DNA of 12,164 bases from the NCBI GenBank assembly GCA_016219235.1, contig JACRBO010000878.1, positions 1 through 12,164 of the forward strand, read 5' to 3'. Positions within the stretch are counted from its first letter, which is position 1. The number at the start of each line of letters is the position of its first letter. Source of the DNA: Chloroflexota bacterium. GTDB taxonomy: Bacteria > Chloroflexota > Anaerolineae > Fen-1058. Below the pieces are notes generated by a model, which worked only from the letters and a program-made list of their open reading frames with translations, had not been told where the DNA came from and did not search any database. The translations under genes and the position numbers were made by a program. Below are positions 1 to 5,071 of this stretch, one piece after another.

Positions 1-1
1 C

Positions 2-529
2 GCCGGTTTGGGCATGGGGCAGATTCCGATCCTCAATCGGATTTTTTCACCCATCGTCGCGATTGTGTACCCCATTCCCAAGATCGTGTTTCTGCCGATC
101 ATTCTGCTGTTTTTCGGCGCGACCGATGTCGCCAAGATTCTGACCATCGTGTTGATTCTGTTCTTTCAGATTCTGGTGCCGGTGCGCGACGACGCCGCCG
201 GTCTGCGGCCGGAATTGTTGAACTCGGTGAAGTCGCTCGGGGCGGGCCGCCGCGCGCTGTTTCGTTTTGTGTATCTGCCTGCGTCGTTGCCCGCCGTGTT
301 GACGTCGCTGCGCTTGAGCGTCGGCACGGCGGTCGCCGTGTTGTATATCACTGAAACGACGGCGACGCTGCTGGGGCTGGGCTATTACATCTTCTACACG
401 TCAAGCACGCTGTTTGATTACGCGGCCACTTACGCGGGCGCGGTGGCGATGGGCATGCTGGGGCTGGTGCTGTACTTCTTCATCGACTGGCTGGAGCGCC
501 GCTGGTGCCCGTGGAAATTCGTGGCGTAA
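2..529 (+). CDS. ABC transporter permease, NitT/TauT (SsuC/TauC-like) type, 5' partial
   Basis: This is the C-terminal part (about 175 residues) of an inner-membrane permease of an ABC importer, probably of the nitrate/sulfonate/taurine type. The frame is open to the window edge, so the true start lies upstream. Several hydrophobic segments are visible. Between them is the cytoplasmic EAA-type loop that contacts the ATPase: residues LRPELLNSVKSLGAG followed by RFVYLPASLPAVLTSLRLS, which fits the EAAxxxGAxxxxxFxxVxLPxxxP pattern of this class. The protein ends in a last membrane helix and a short basic tail (WLERRWCPWKF). The ATPase and binding-protein genes should lie upstream, outside the window. 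The family is clear, but the substrate cannot be read from this fragment. Confidence 0.85.
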   Translation, partial: AGLGMGQIPILNRIFSPIVAIVYPIPKIVFLPIILLFFGATDVAKILTIVLILFFQILVPVRDDAAGLRPELLNSVKSLGAGRRALFRFVYLPASLPAVLTSLRLSVGTAVAVLYITETTATLLGLGYYIFYTSSTLFDYAATYAGAVAMGMLGLVLYFFIDWLERRWCPWKFVA

Positions 530-546
530 ATATCGGACACAGATTT

Positions 547-597
547 CACAGATGAACACAGATTACAAAAATCCGTGAAATCTGTGTTCATCTGTGT
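547..597. repeat. 18-bp perfect inverted repeat between permease gene and ubiE
   Basis: Bases 547-564 are the exact reverse complement of 579-596, with a 14-nt loop. The repeat is built from variants of a short unit (ACAGAT, TTCACAGATGAACACAG). An outer 10-bp arm (535-544 with 590-599) can pair as an alternative. It begins a few bases after the permease stop and ends about 13 nt before the ubiE start. It could terminate the permease transcript or be a dispersed intergenic repeat. It lacks the T-tract of a classical intrinsic terminator. Confidence 0.75.
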
Positions 598-612
598 CCC
601 AAATGAGAGACT

Positions 613-1314
613 ATGACGCATCTACAGGGACAGGAACGCGCGGCCTATGTGCAGGGGATGTTTGCCCGCATCAGCGGCCGCTATGATTTGATGAACCGTT
701 TGATGACGGGCGGGCGCGATGGCGCGTGGCGCAAGACCGTCATCCGATTGGCGCAGCTTGGCCCGGCGGCCCGCATCCTCGACGTAGCCACCGGCACAGG
801 CGACATCCTGATCGAGGCGTTGAAGCAACACCCGGACGCGCTCGCCATCGGCAGCGACTTCACCTTCGAAATGATGCGCACGGGGCAAGGCAAACCCGGC
901 GCGGAGAAAATCCGCTGGAATTCCGCCGATGCGCTGCATTTGCCGTATCCCGACAACACCTTCGATGCGGTCACGAGCGGCTTCGGCGTGCGCAACTTCA
1001 TCGATCGCGAACGTGCCTTCCGCGAACAATTGCGCGTGGTGAAACCGGGCGGCCGCGTGATCTGCCTCGAAATTAGCAAGCCGCCGAAGAATTTGTTGCG
1101 CCCATTCTTCTTGTTCTTCTTTAACAAGATCGTGCCCTTCGTCGGCGGCCTCATCAGCGGGCAGCGCGATGCCTACACCTATCTGCCGCAGTCCGTCAAC
1201 GAATTCCTCACGCCCGATGAATTGAAGGCCATCATGGAACGCGCCGGCCTGCGCGAGGTGAAGTATCGCCGCTTGATGATGAGCACGGTCGCGATTCATG
1301 TGGGGGTGAAGTAA
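613..1314 (+). CDS. ubiE: Demethylmenaquinone methyltransferase (UbiE/MenG family)
   Basis: This is a 233-residue SAM-dependent C-methyltransferase that carries out the last methylation in menaquinone (or ubiquinone) synthesis. The length is normal for the family. Visible signatures are YDLMNRLMTGGRDGAWRK near the N-terminus (24-41), SAM motif I DVATGTGD (57-64), the acidic SAM loop GSDFTFEMM (80-88), SADALHLPYPDNTFDAVTSG (104-123), the family motif GFGVRNF (123-129), VVKPGGRVICLE (142-153), and the C-terminal GGLISGQRDAYTYLPQSV signature (178-195). The ATG at 613 follows a weak AGAGA sequence, and no better upstream start is seen. The gene is intact. Its last 174 bases recur at 3041-3214 and its last about 109 bases at 2061-2172. 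The symbol menG would fit equally well if the organism makes only menaquinone. Confidence 0.93.
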   Translation: MTHLQGQERAAYVQGMFARISGRYDLMNRLMTGGRDGAWRKTVIRLAQLGPAARILDVATGTGDILIEALKQHPDALAIGSDFTFEMMRTGQGKPGAEKIRWNSADALHLPYPDNTFDAVTSGFGVRNFIDRERAFREQLRVVKPGGRVICLEISKPPKNLLRPFFLFFFNKIVPFVGGLISGQRDAYTYLPQSVNEFLTPDELKAIMERAGLREVKYRRLMMSTVAIHVGVK

Positions 1315-1410
1315 GTCATTCCCGCGTGTTTTTCGGCGGGAATCCACTGGACAATCCACATCGTTGTCGGCCATGCCGCTGGATGCCCGATAGAAACATT
1401 CGGACATGAT
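1315..1410. repeat. REP-doublet (REPIN/MITE-like) element at the ubiE 3' junction
   Basis: This stretch has two hairpins in inverted orientation. The first is ATTCCCGC at 1318-1325 pairing with GCGGGAAT at 1336-1343. The second is ATGCCCGA at 1383-1390 pairing with TCGGACAT at 1400-1407 (one C-A mismatch). The left end (GTCATTCCCG) and the reverse complement of the right end (ATCATGTCCG) resemble each other, and the similarity continues inward through the GTTTTT and GGAATCCA parts. Dispersed intergenic repeats of this look (TCATTCCCGC...GCGGGAATCCA) are familiar in many bacteria. Here the element starts directly after the ubiE stop codon and ends just before module 1. It may also act as the ubiE terminator. 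Confidence 0.6.
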
Positions 1411-1435
1411 GTGCCCTCGACGCTAAAACAGCCAA

Positions 1436-1464
1436 TTGTCATGTCACCTCATTCAGCATACAAT
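1436..1464 (+). promoter_or_regulatory. Promoter of module 1 (sigma-70 type, probably leaderless)
   Basis: A -35 box TTGTCA (1436-1441, 5/6) is followed by a 17-bp spacer and a -10 box TACAAT (1459-1464, 5/6). The expected start of transcription, about 7 nt beyond the -10 box, coincides with the ATG at 1471. The mRNA would therefore have no leader. This decides the start chosen for the next gene. Confidence 0.65.
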
Positions 1465-1470
1465 ACAGGC

Positions 1471-1665
1471 ATGGAAACCGGTCAAGTACGGCGAGTCGTC
1501 ACCAAACTAAAACTCGGCCAGGCCGTCAGCGATTTTGCCTACTGGCAGTCTCAATCTTACGAGGCGCGCCTGGCCGCGTTGGAAGAGATCCGGCAAGAGT
1601 ATCACCGCTGGAGATACGATGCTGAACCAGGACTTCAAAGAGTTTATCGAATCGTTAAACGCTAA
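1471..1665 (+). CDS. Small basic protein paired with a nucleotidyltransferase; putative toxin-antitoxin partner
   Basis: This 64-residue protein has the conserved-looking stretch FAYWQSQSYEARLAALEEIR at residues 22-41, then EYHRWRYDAEPGLQRVYRIVKR to the end. It is rich in Arg, Lys and aromatic residues, and I see no known enzymatic motif. In-frame starts also exist at 1411 (GTG) and 1441 (ATG). I chose 1471 because a good promoter ends 6 nt before it and the earlier codons fall in repeat or promoter DNA. The reading frame overlaps the following nucleotidyltransferase start (1619) by 47 bp, so the two genes are translationally linked. Similar short proteins upstream of DUF6036/AbiEii-like nucleotidyltransferases are known from general experience. 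The role is unproven, and a toxin-antitoxin or related defence module is an inference from this arrangement. Confidence 0.75.
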   Translation: METGQVRRVVTKLKLGQAVSDFAYWQSQSYEARLAALEEIRQEYHRWRYDAEPGLQRVYRIVKR

Positions 1666-2056
1666 TCAAGTCCGGTATCTGGTTGTCGGCGGTTATGCGG
1701 TGGCTGTGCACGGCCATCCGCGCTACACCAAAGACATCGATATCTGGATCGAAGTCAGCCCGGAAAACGCTGCCAGCATACTCAAAGCCCTGGATCAATT
1801 TGGATTTGGTTCGCTGGGCCTCACTGCCGCAGATTTTTTGACAGACGATCAGATCGTTCAATTGGGCAACCCACCCAATCGAATTGAGTTGTTCACCGCG
1901 CTACCTGGTGTTGAGTTTGCGGCGTGCTATCCCTCACGGGTCGAGATCAAACTGGACGGAGTTCGTGTGGATTTCATCGATCTTGAAAACCTCAAGAAAA
2001 ACAAACGCGCGACCGGACGGCATCAGGACCTGGCCGATTTGGAAAACCTGCAATAA
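1619..2056 (+). CDS. MNT-type nucleotidyltransferase (DUF6036/AbiEii-like)
   Basis: This 145-residue protein has the minimal nucleotidyltransferase fold. The motif VVGGYAVAVHGHPRYTKDID is at residues 22-41, giving the GG signature and the metal-binding pair D39-x-D41. A third acidic residue is plausible at D118 (VRVDFID). It continues with WIEVSPEN and a C-terminal basic segment (KKNKRATGRHQDLADLENL) typical of this group. The frame is open back to 1535, but the ATG at 1619 fits, with GGAG a few bases upstream and the conserved protein beginning there. It overlaps the preceding small gene by 47 bp. Relatives act as toxins or antitoxins that transfer nucleotides to tRNA or to a partner protein. 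Which role applies here is not known. The stop codon lies directly against the second ubiE tail copy. Confidence 0.85.
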   Translation: MLNQDFKEFIESLNANQVRYLVVGGYAVAVHGHPRYTKDIDIWIEVSPENAASILKALDQFGFGSLGLTAADFLTDDQIVQLGNPPNRIELFTALPGVEFAACYPSRVEIKLDGVRVDFIDLENLKKNKRATGRHQDLADLENLQ

Positions 2057-2060
2057 ATCC

Positions 2061-2172
2061 CCTCACGCCCGATGAATTGAAGGCCATCATGGAACGCGCG
2101 GGATTGCGGAACGTAGTCTATCGGCGGCTGATGATGATGAGCACGGTCGCGATTCATGTGGGGATCAAATAA
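2061..2172 (+). pseudogene. Truncated second copy of the ubiE 3' end
   Basis: This copy corresponds to 1206-1314 of ubiE in the same orientation. The first 39 nt (2061-2099) are identical to 1206-1244, and a 32-nt run near the end matches 1274-1305. Between them are scattered substitutions and one extra ATG codon (LMMMSTVAIHVGIK against LMMSTVAIHVGVK). By hand I count about 16 mismatches over some 108 aligned bases. It ends with an in-frame stop, has no start or ribosome-binding site, and begins 4 nt after the nucleotidyltransferase stop. It is a gene tail rather than a functional gene. Confidence 0.92.
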
Positions 2173-2174
2173 AC

Positions 2175-2200
2175 CGAGGCCGCTTACTTCAGCGGCCTCG
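2175..2200. terminator. Bidirectional hairpin terminator between modules 1 and 2
   Basis: CGAGGCCGCT (2175-2184) pairs perfectly with AGCGGCCTCG (2191-2200) around a 6-nt loop. It lies between the convergent ends of module 1 (with the ubiE tail copy) and the DUF3368 gene. The T-tract is poor on both sides. A very similar hairpin occurs at 5018-5048. Confidence 0.65.
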
Positions 2201-2226
2201 ATAATACAGCGTGATTGATTTACGCG

Positions 2227-2724
2227 TTATTCATCGGCTAACTTCAGCGCTTCCGTCACCAACACATCGCTTAACCAGATACCGCCGGCCCTAAGTTGAT
2301 CGATCAGCGGTTTCACGGCCGGCAGTAATCCTTGTTGTTTGGCCCGCAACAAAACTCCCAGTGTGCCTGTCAGATTTAACCCAAGGCGTCTGGCGTGTCT
2401 GCGTGCCAGACGTTCATCAATGATCACGAGAGCAGCAGCCAGTTCTTGCGCCAGAGCAATAACCTCAGCTTCGCCACGGTCCAAATCGGTCAGCAACAAT
2501 TCAGCGCGGCGCGGATCACGCAGCGGCATAACCCGAATCCACCCGGCATGGGGCACGTCGGTGACGCCCACGCGCCCCGCTCCGCCGGCCAGCAGTTCAG
2601 CCTGTACGGCCGGAGGCATGAGAACCTCTCCATACAGTTGCTTCAACAAGCCGAGGTGTTCGATCAAAGACAGATTGATGAGCGGTGTCGCATTAACGAT
2701 CACCCGACGCGACGATTCAGGCAT
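2227..2724 (-). CDS. DUF3368/PIN-like toxin of a UPF0175 toxin-antitoxin pair
   Basis: This 165-residue protein is of the PIN-like DUF3368 family, a group related to VapC ribonucleases. It shows VIVNATPLINLSLI (8-21), VLMPPAVQAELLAG (34-47), LDRGEAEVIALAQEL (81-95), VIIDERLARRHARRLGL (100-116) and the GTLGVLLRAKQQGLL segment (120-134). Candidate active-site acids are E85 or E87 and D103. The first acidic position of classical PIN domains is Asn here (N11), which to my knowledge is common in this family. The ATG at 2724 lies inside the end of the antitoxin gene (8-nt overlap, ATGCCTGA), which indicates translational coupling. The open frame extends further upstream, but the overlap start matches the family N-terminus. 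Target RNA is unknown. Confidence 0.88.
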   Translation of the reverse strand: MPESSRRVIVNATPLINLSLIEHLGLLKQLYGEVLMPPAVQAELLAGGAGRVGVTDVPHAGWIRVMPLRDPRRAELLLTDLDRGEAEVIALAQELAAALVIIDERLARRHARRLGLNLTGTLGVLLRAKQQGLLPAVKPLIDQLRAGGIWLSDVLVTEALKLADE

Positions 2725-2974
2725 TCGCCAAATCCTCGGCCAGTTCGTGCGGCTCCACACCCACCGGCGATAACTTAAATCGATTCAGCGAAAAGATAAA
2801 CTCAACGCGGCTCAGACCGGCCAGCCGCGCAGCAGTGCCAGTGGACAACCGCCCCAGTTCGTACAGTTTCACTGCCAGCAGCAACCGGGCCTCGGCTTCG
2901 AACTCCGCTGGCGATTCTTTCAACGAGAGCAACAACTCATCCGAATAGGGGATCGTCAACAGGTTAGTTGCCAT
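2717..2974 (-). CDS. UPF0175 family antitoxin
   Basis: This 85-residue protein matches the UPF0175 family. It has an N-terminal strand (LLTIPYSDELL), then ESPAEFEAEARLLLAVKLYELGRLS, and a helix-turn-helix-like TGTAARLAGLSRVEFIFSLNRF, ending in PHELAEDLANA. Such proteins sit directly upstream of DUF3368/PIN toxins, as here, and are thought to neutralise the toxin and repress their own operon. The start at 2974 is supported by a strong GGAGG five bases upstream. A -10 box (TATACT, 3005-3010 on the minus strand) and a perfect 9-bp inverted repeat lie immediately upstream. Together with the toxin this forms module 2, transcribed opposite to module 1. Confidence 0.9.
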   Translation of the reverse strand: MATNLLTIPYSDELLLSLKESPAEFEAEARLLLAVKLYELGRLSTGTAARLAGLSRVEFIFSLNRFKLSPVGVEPHELAEDLANA

Positions 2975-3004
2975 GTCTGCCTCCGCATTTAGCGTGCTAT
3001 ATCG

Positions 3005-3040
3005 AGTATAACACAGGTGTGGGCCGAATCAGGCCCACAC
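3005..3040 (-). promoter_or_regulatory. Promoter and operator-like inverted repeat of module 2
   Basis: On the minus strand a -10 box TATACT is at 3010-3005, and no convincing -35 is seen. Directly upstream, bases 3017-3025 and 3032-3040 form a perfect 9-bp inverted repeat (GTGTGGGCC...GGCCCACAC, 6-nt spacer). The position suits an operator for autoregulation by the antitoxin. The repeat ends exactly where homology to ubiE begins (3041), so it could equally mark the edge of the inserted module. Confidence 0.55.
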
Positions 3041-3214
3041 GTCGGCGGACTCATCAGCAGCCAGCGCGATGCCTACACCTACCTGCCGCAGTCCGTCAAC
3101 GAAATCCTGACATCCGATGAATTGAAGGCCATCATGCAGCGCGCCGGTCTGCGTGAGGTGAAGTATCGCCGCTTGATGATGAGCACCGTGGCGATTCATG
3201 TGGGCGTGAAGTAG
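3041..3214 (+). pseudogene. Third copy of the ubiE 3' end (last 57 codons)
   Basis: This copy aligns without gaps to 1141-1314 of ubiE. By hand I count 16 mismatches over 174 bases, many of them synonymous, and the reading frame is preserved to a TAG stop. It encodes VGGLISSQRDAYTYLPQSV and then ends STVAIHVGVK. The nominal open frame begins at a GTG in the inverted repeat at 3017, with no ribosome-binding site, so I treat it as a gene tail. The preserved frame and mostly synonymous changes mean it diverged while part of a working ubiE, not as a free pseudogene. Confidence 0.92.
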
Positions 3215-3560
3215 GGGCGAGGCATTCGCCAAGCGTATCAGATTCACCAAATTCCCGGCATAGACTCGACTCTGTTTCTCCTCGCAAAGTAACCCGATGC
3301 CCGGCTCAAGAATCGCAATTCCGCTGATACATATTAGCATATCCAACTTGAGCATCACACCACTTCGATCGAGCAACGCGCCGCCGCCTCAAAGTGACAT
3401 TCCTCAGGCAAAAATAGGTTGTTAAGCGTATTGAAATAATGGGTTTATCCTCTACAATGTCTCCAGCCGAAATCATCCGATGGACCGCTTGATCCGTCAC
3501 ATGGTCTTGGGTAACTCGGCACGGAGATGACGTGCCCGAAGCACAGGGTGAAGACCTATC
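3215..3560. other. Gene-free stretch downstream of the third ubiE tail
   Basis: I see no convincing gene in these 346 bases. A minus-strand open frame covers part of it (up to 3376), but it runs through the antisense of the ubiE tail and resembles no family I know. A 13-nt sequence (AGGCATTCGCCAA) is shared with the antitoxin/toxin overlap at 2719-2731. This may be a trace of another toxin-antitoxin remnant or chance. The right part holds the promoter and a leader of about 95 nt of the secreted-protein gene. Confidence 0.6.
3431..3458 (+). promoter_or_regulatory. Promoter of the secreted-protein gene
   Basis: A -35 box TTGAAA (3431-3436, 5/6), a 16-bp spacer and a -10 box TACAAT (3453-3458, 5/6) form a good sigma-70-type promoter in an AT-rich patch. 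The predicted start near 3465 leaves a leader of about 95 nt before the ATG at 3561. Confidence 0.6.
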
Positions 3561-4976
3561 ATGCATAAGCAAAAGTTACTCAGTGGATTATCTGTGGTTG
3601 TTGGTGCACTGTTCGTTTTTCTGCTCAGCCAACAGGTGCTGGTGACGCAGGCGGCTTCGGTATGGACGAGTGTTCCAATCGAGCCGCGGCAGGCGACAAC
3701 TTCAGATCTCCTCTCCCCCGGTTACAGTCAGACCATCTCTGCGGGCAACATTGTGACCTTCACGCACGTACTGACGAACGTAACTGCCCTCACCGACAGT
3801 TTCGCGCTGACGGCTACCTCGTCACAAGGCTGGCCGGTGGAACTCTATGGCCCAACTGAAGCATTGACCCTGCCGGTACAACTGGAGGCAGGGTTAACCA
3901 CGACAGTCTTGCTCCAGGTCACCGTGGCGTCGGGGGTGGTTAGCGGCACGCTCGATACCGCTATCATCACAGCGACCTCGCAGACATCCCCCACACTCAC
4001 CAGCGAGTCGATCGACACGACCCTCATTCAAGGCCCAACCTGGCACACGTACCTGCCGTTGGTGTTGCTGCACTGGCCGCCGGTTCCAGACGCGCCAGTA
4101 CTGAATCCGATCAACACCATAGGAAGTAATGGTTACTATGTGACTTGGGTGCCTGCCAGTCGTGCTGTCACTTATACCCTGCAAGAAAGCACCGATGCTG
4201 CTTTCTCAAGTCCGATTGTTCGATACACTGGGACACATGGGCCGTGGACGACATTTAATCGGCCTATCGGTACGTACTTCTATCGCGTCAAAGCGACGAA
4301 TTCATGGGGGGATAGCGCGTGGAGCAATGTGCAGTCGTTTATTGTGACACAGCCACCCAGTGACACCATCCACGGCCAAGTCACGTACCAAGGATATCCA
4401 ATTGCCGGCGTTCGAGTCTCTTTGGAACACTGCCACAACATGGGGACCTACTGGAGTTGTGATCAACTGAAGCAATCGACATCGACCGAGGCTGATGGTT
4501 CTTATCAATTTCCTATGGCTGAGAGCTTAGGGGCAAACGAGAAGTACTTTGTGAGGTTCTTGAACTATGGCAACACAGCTGACCCCGACTATGTTGGTGC
4601 GTGGGACAGCAGTCCTATCTATTCCTATATCGCGGGACAAGCAGTGTCGGTTGCCAGCTTCGATATCGCAACGGTTCCTCTGGTCGCGCCGGCCGGTGGA
4701 ATCACGACGGGGTTTCCGCGCGCTTTTCAATGGACGTTGCGGGCTACTTCGCCATCTGACAGTTACCAACTAGAATTATGGGATGCCGCCACCGAGACCG
4801 TTGTATGGTCAAGCCCCTTGTTAGGATACGTCAGCAGCTATTCTCTGACTTCACTGCCTGCTGGTTTTACGCTCGGTGAACAGTATGTCTGGCATGTGGT
4901 GATCCACAAAGATGGCGGGCGGGGCGTTTCGTATGAATTTCGGTATTTAACATTTTCCGGGTCCAGCCAGAAGTAG
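3561..4976 (+). CDS. Secreted multidomain beta-sandwich protein with FnIII-like and carboxypeptidase-regulatory-like domains
   Basis: This 471-residue protein is of unknown specific function and likely exported or cell-surface. It begins with a Sec signal peptide (basic MHKQK, hydrophobic core to about residue 28, likely cleavage after TQA near 31). Residues about 50-155 form a beta-rich domain like those used for alpha-galactosidase-associated or DUF11-type repeats (SAGNIVTFTHVLTNVTALTD, then LEAGLTTTVLLQVTVASG). A linker TWHTYLPLVLLHWPP follows (160-174). YLPLVL-type linkers are frequent in exported Chloroflexota proteins. Residues about 175-262 resemble a fibronectin type III domain (VTWVPASRAVTYTLQES, YFYRVKATNSWGDSAWSN). 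About 268-373 resemble a carboxypeptidase-regulatory or SdrD-B-like domain (HGQVTYQGYPIAGVRVSL, TEADGSYQF), and 374-466 form another FnIII-like domain. I see no catalytic motif or C-terminal anchor. The start is supported by the signal peptide and AGGGTGA about 9 nt upstream. Confidence 0.8.
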   Translation: MHKQKLLSGLSVVVGALFVFLLSQQVLVTQAASVWTSVPIEPRQATTSDLLSPGYSQTISAGNIVTFTHVLTNVTALTDSFALTATSSQGWPVELYGPTEALTLPVQLEAGLTTTVLLQVTVASGVVSGTLDTAIITATSQTSPTLTSESIDTTLIQGPTWHTYLPLVLLHWPPVPDAPVLNPINTIGSNGYYVTWVPASRAVTYTLQESTDAAFSSPIVRYTGTHGPWTTFNRPIGTYFYRVKATNSWGDSAWSNVQSFIVTQPPSDTIHGQVTYQGYPIAGVRVSLEHCHNMGTYWSCDQLKQSTSTEADGSYQFPMAESLGANEKYFVRFLNYGNTADPDYVGAWDSSPIYSYIAGQAVSVASFDIATVPLVAPAGGITTGFPRAFQWTLRATSPSDSYQLELWDAATETVVWSSPLLGYVSSYSLTSLPAGFTLGEQYVWHVVIHKDGGRGVSYEFRYLTFSGSSQK

Positions 4977-5017
4977 TTCTCTTTCCATCAACCTGTCCTA
5001 TCGCTGTCTAGAGACTA

Positions 5018-5048
5018 AACGAGGCCCCTCAACTTGAGCGGCCTCGTT
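5018..5048. terminator. Bidirectional hairpin terminator between the secreted-protein gene and kbl
   Basis: AACGAGGCC (5018-5026) pairs perfectly with GGCCTCGTT (5040-5048). After one mismatch, an inner CTCA/TGAG stem (5028-5031 with 5035-5038) extends it. Read from the minus strand (after kbl) or the plus strand, it has only a weak T-run. It closely resembles the hairpin at 2175-2200, sharing the flanking AGCGGCCTCG. Confidence 0.7.
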
Positions 5049-5049
5049 C

Positions 5050-5071
5050 ACTCGTCACTCGTTACTCGTCA
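5050..5071. repeat. Short heptamer repeat running into the kbl stop codon
   Basis: There are three consecutive 7-bp units (ACTCGTC, ACTCGTT, ACTCGTC at 5050-5070). The stop codon of kbl (TGA, 5071-5069 on the minus strand) is part of the last unit. The same units form the array next to tdh at 6301-6342. Confidence 0.8.

Noticed and set aside
622..1407. Long minus-strand open frame opposite ubiE (261 codons)
   Set aside because: It is antisense to a clear ubiE gene, resembles no family and runs on through the REP-like element. It is a by-product of GC-rich codon usage.
3017..3214. Third ubiE tail as an expressed small gene
   Set aside because: The only start is a GTG inside an inverted repeat, without a ribosome-binding site. 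The sequence is purely the C-terminal end of UbiE, lacking the SAM-binding part.
3029..3376. Minus-strand frame of 115 codons over the third ubiE tail and the following gap
   Set aside because: Half of it is antisense of the ubiE tail and the rest matches no family I know. No ribosome-binding site or promoter is visible.
3467..3520. Possible ubiE N-terminal remnant (SSRNHPMDRL resembling SGRYDLMNRL)
   Set aside because: Only about 24 of 36 bases match and the similarity ends at once. The frame stops soon after, so chance is more likely than a fourth fragment.
1315..3560. Integrase, transposase or att-tRNA that would explain the insertions
   Set aside because: I looked on both strands and found no recombinase motif and no tRNA-like sequence in this region.
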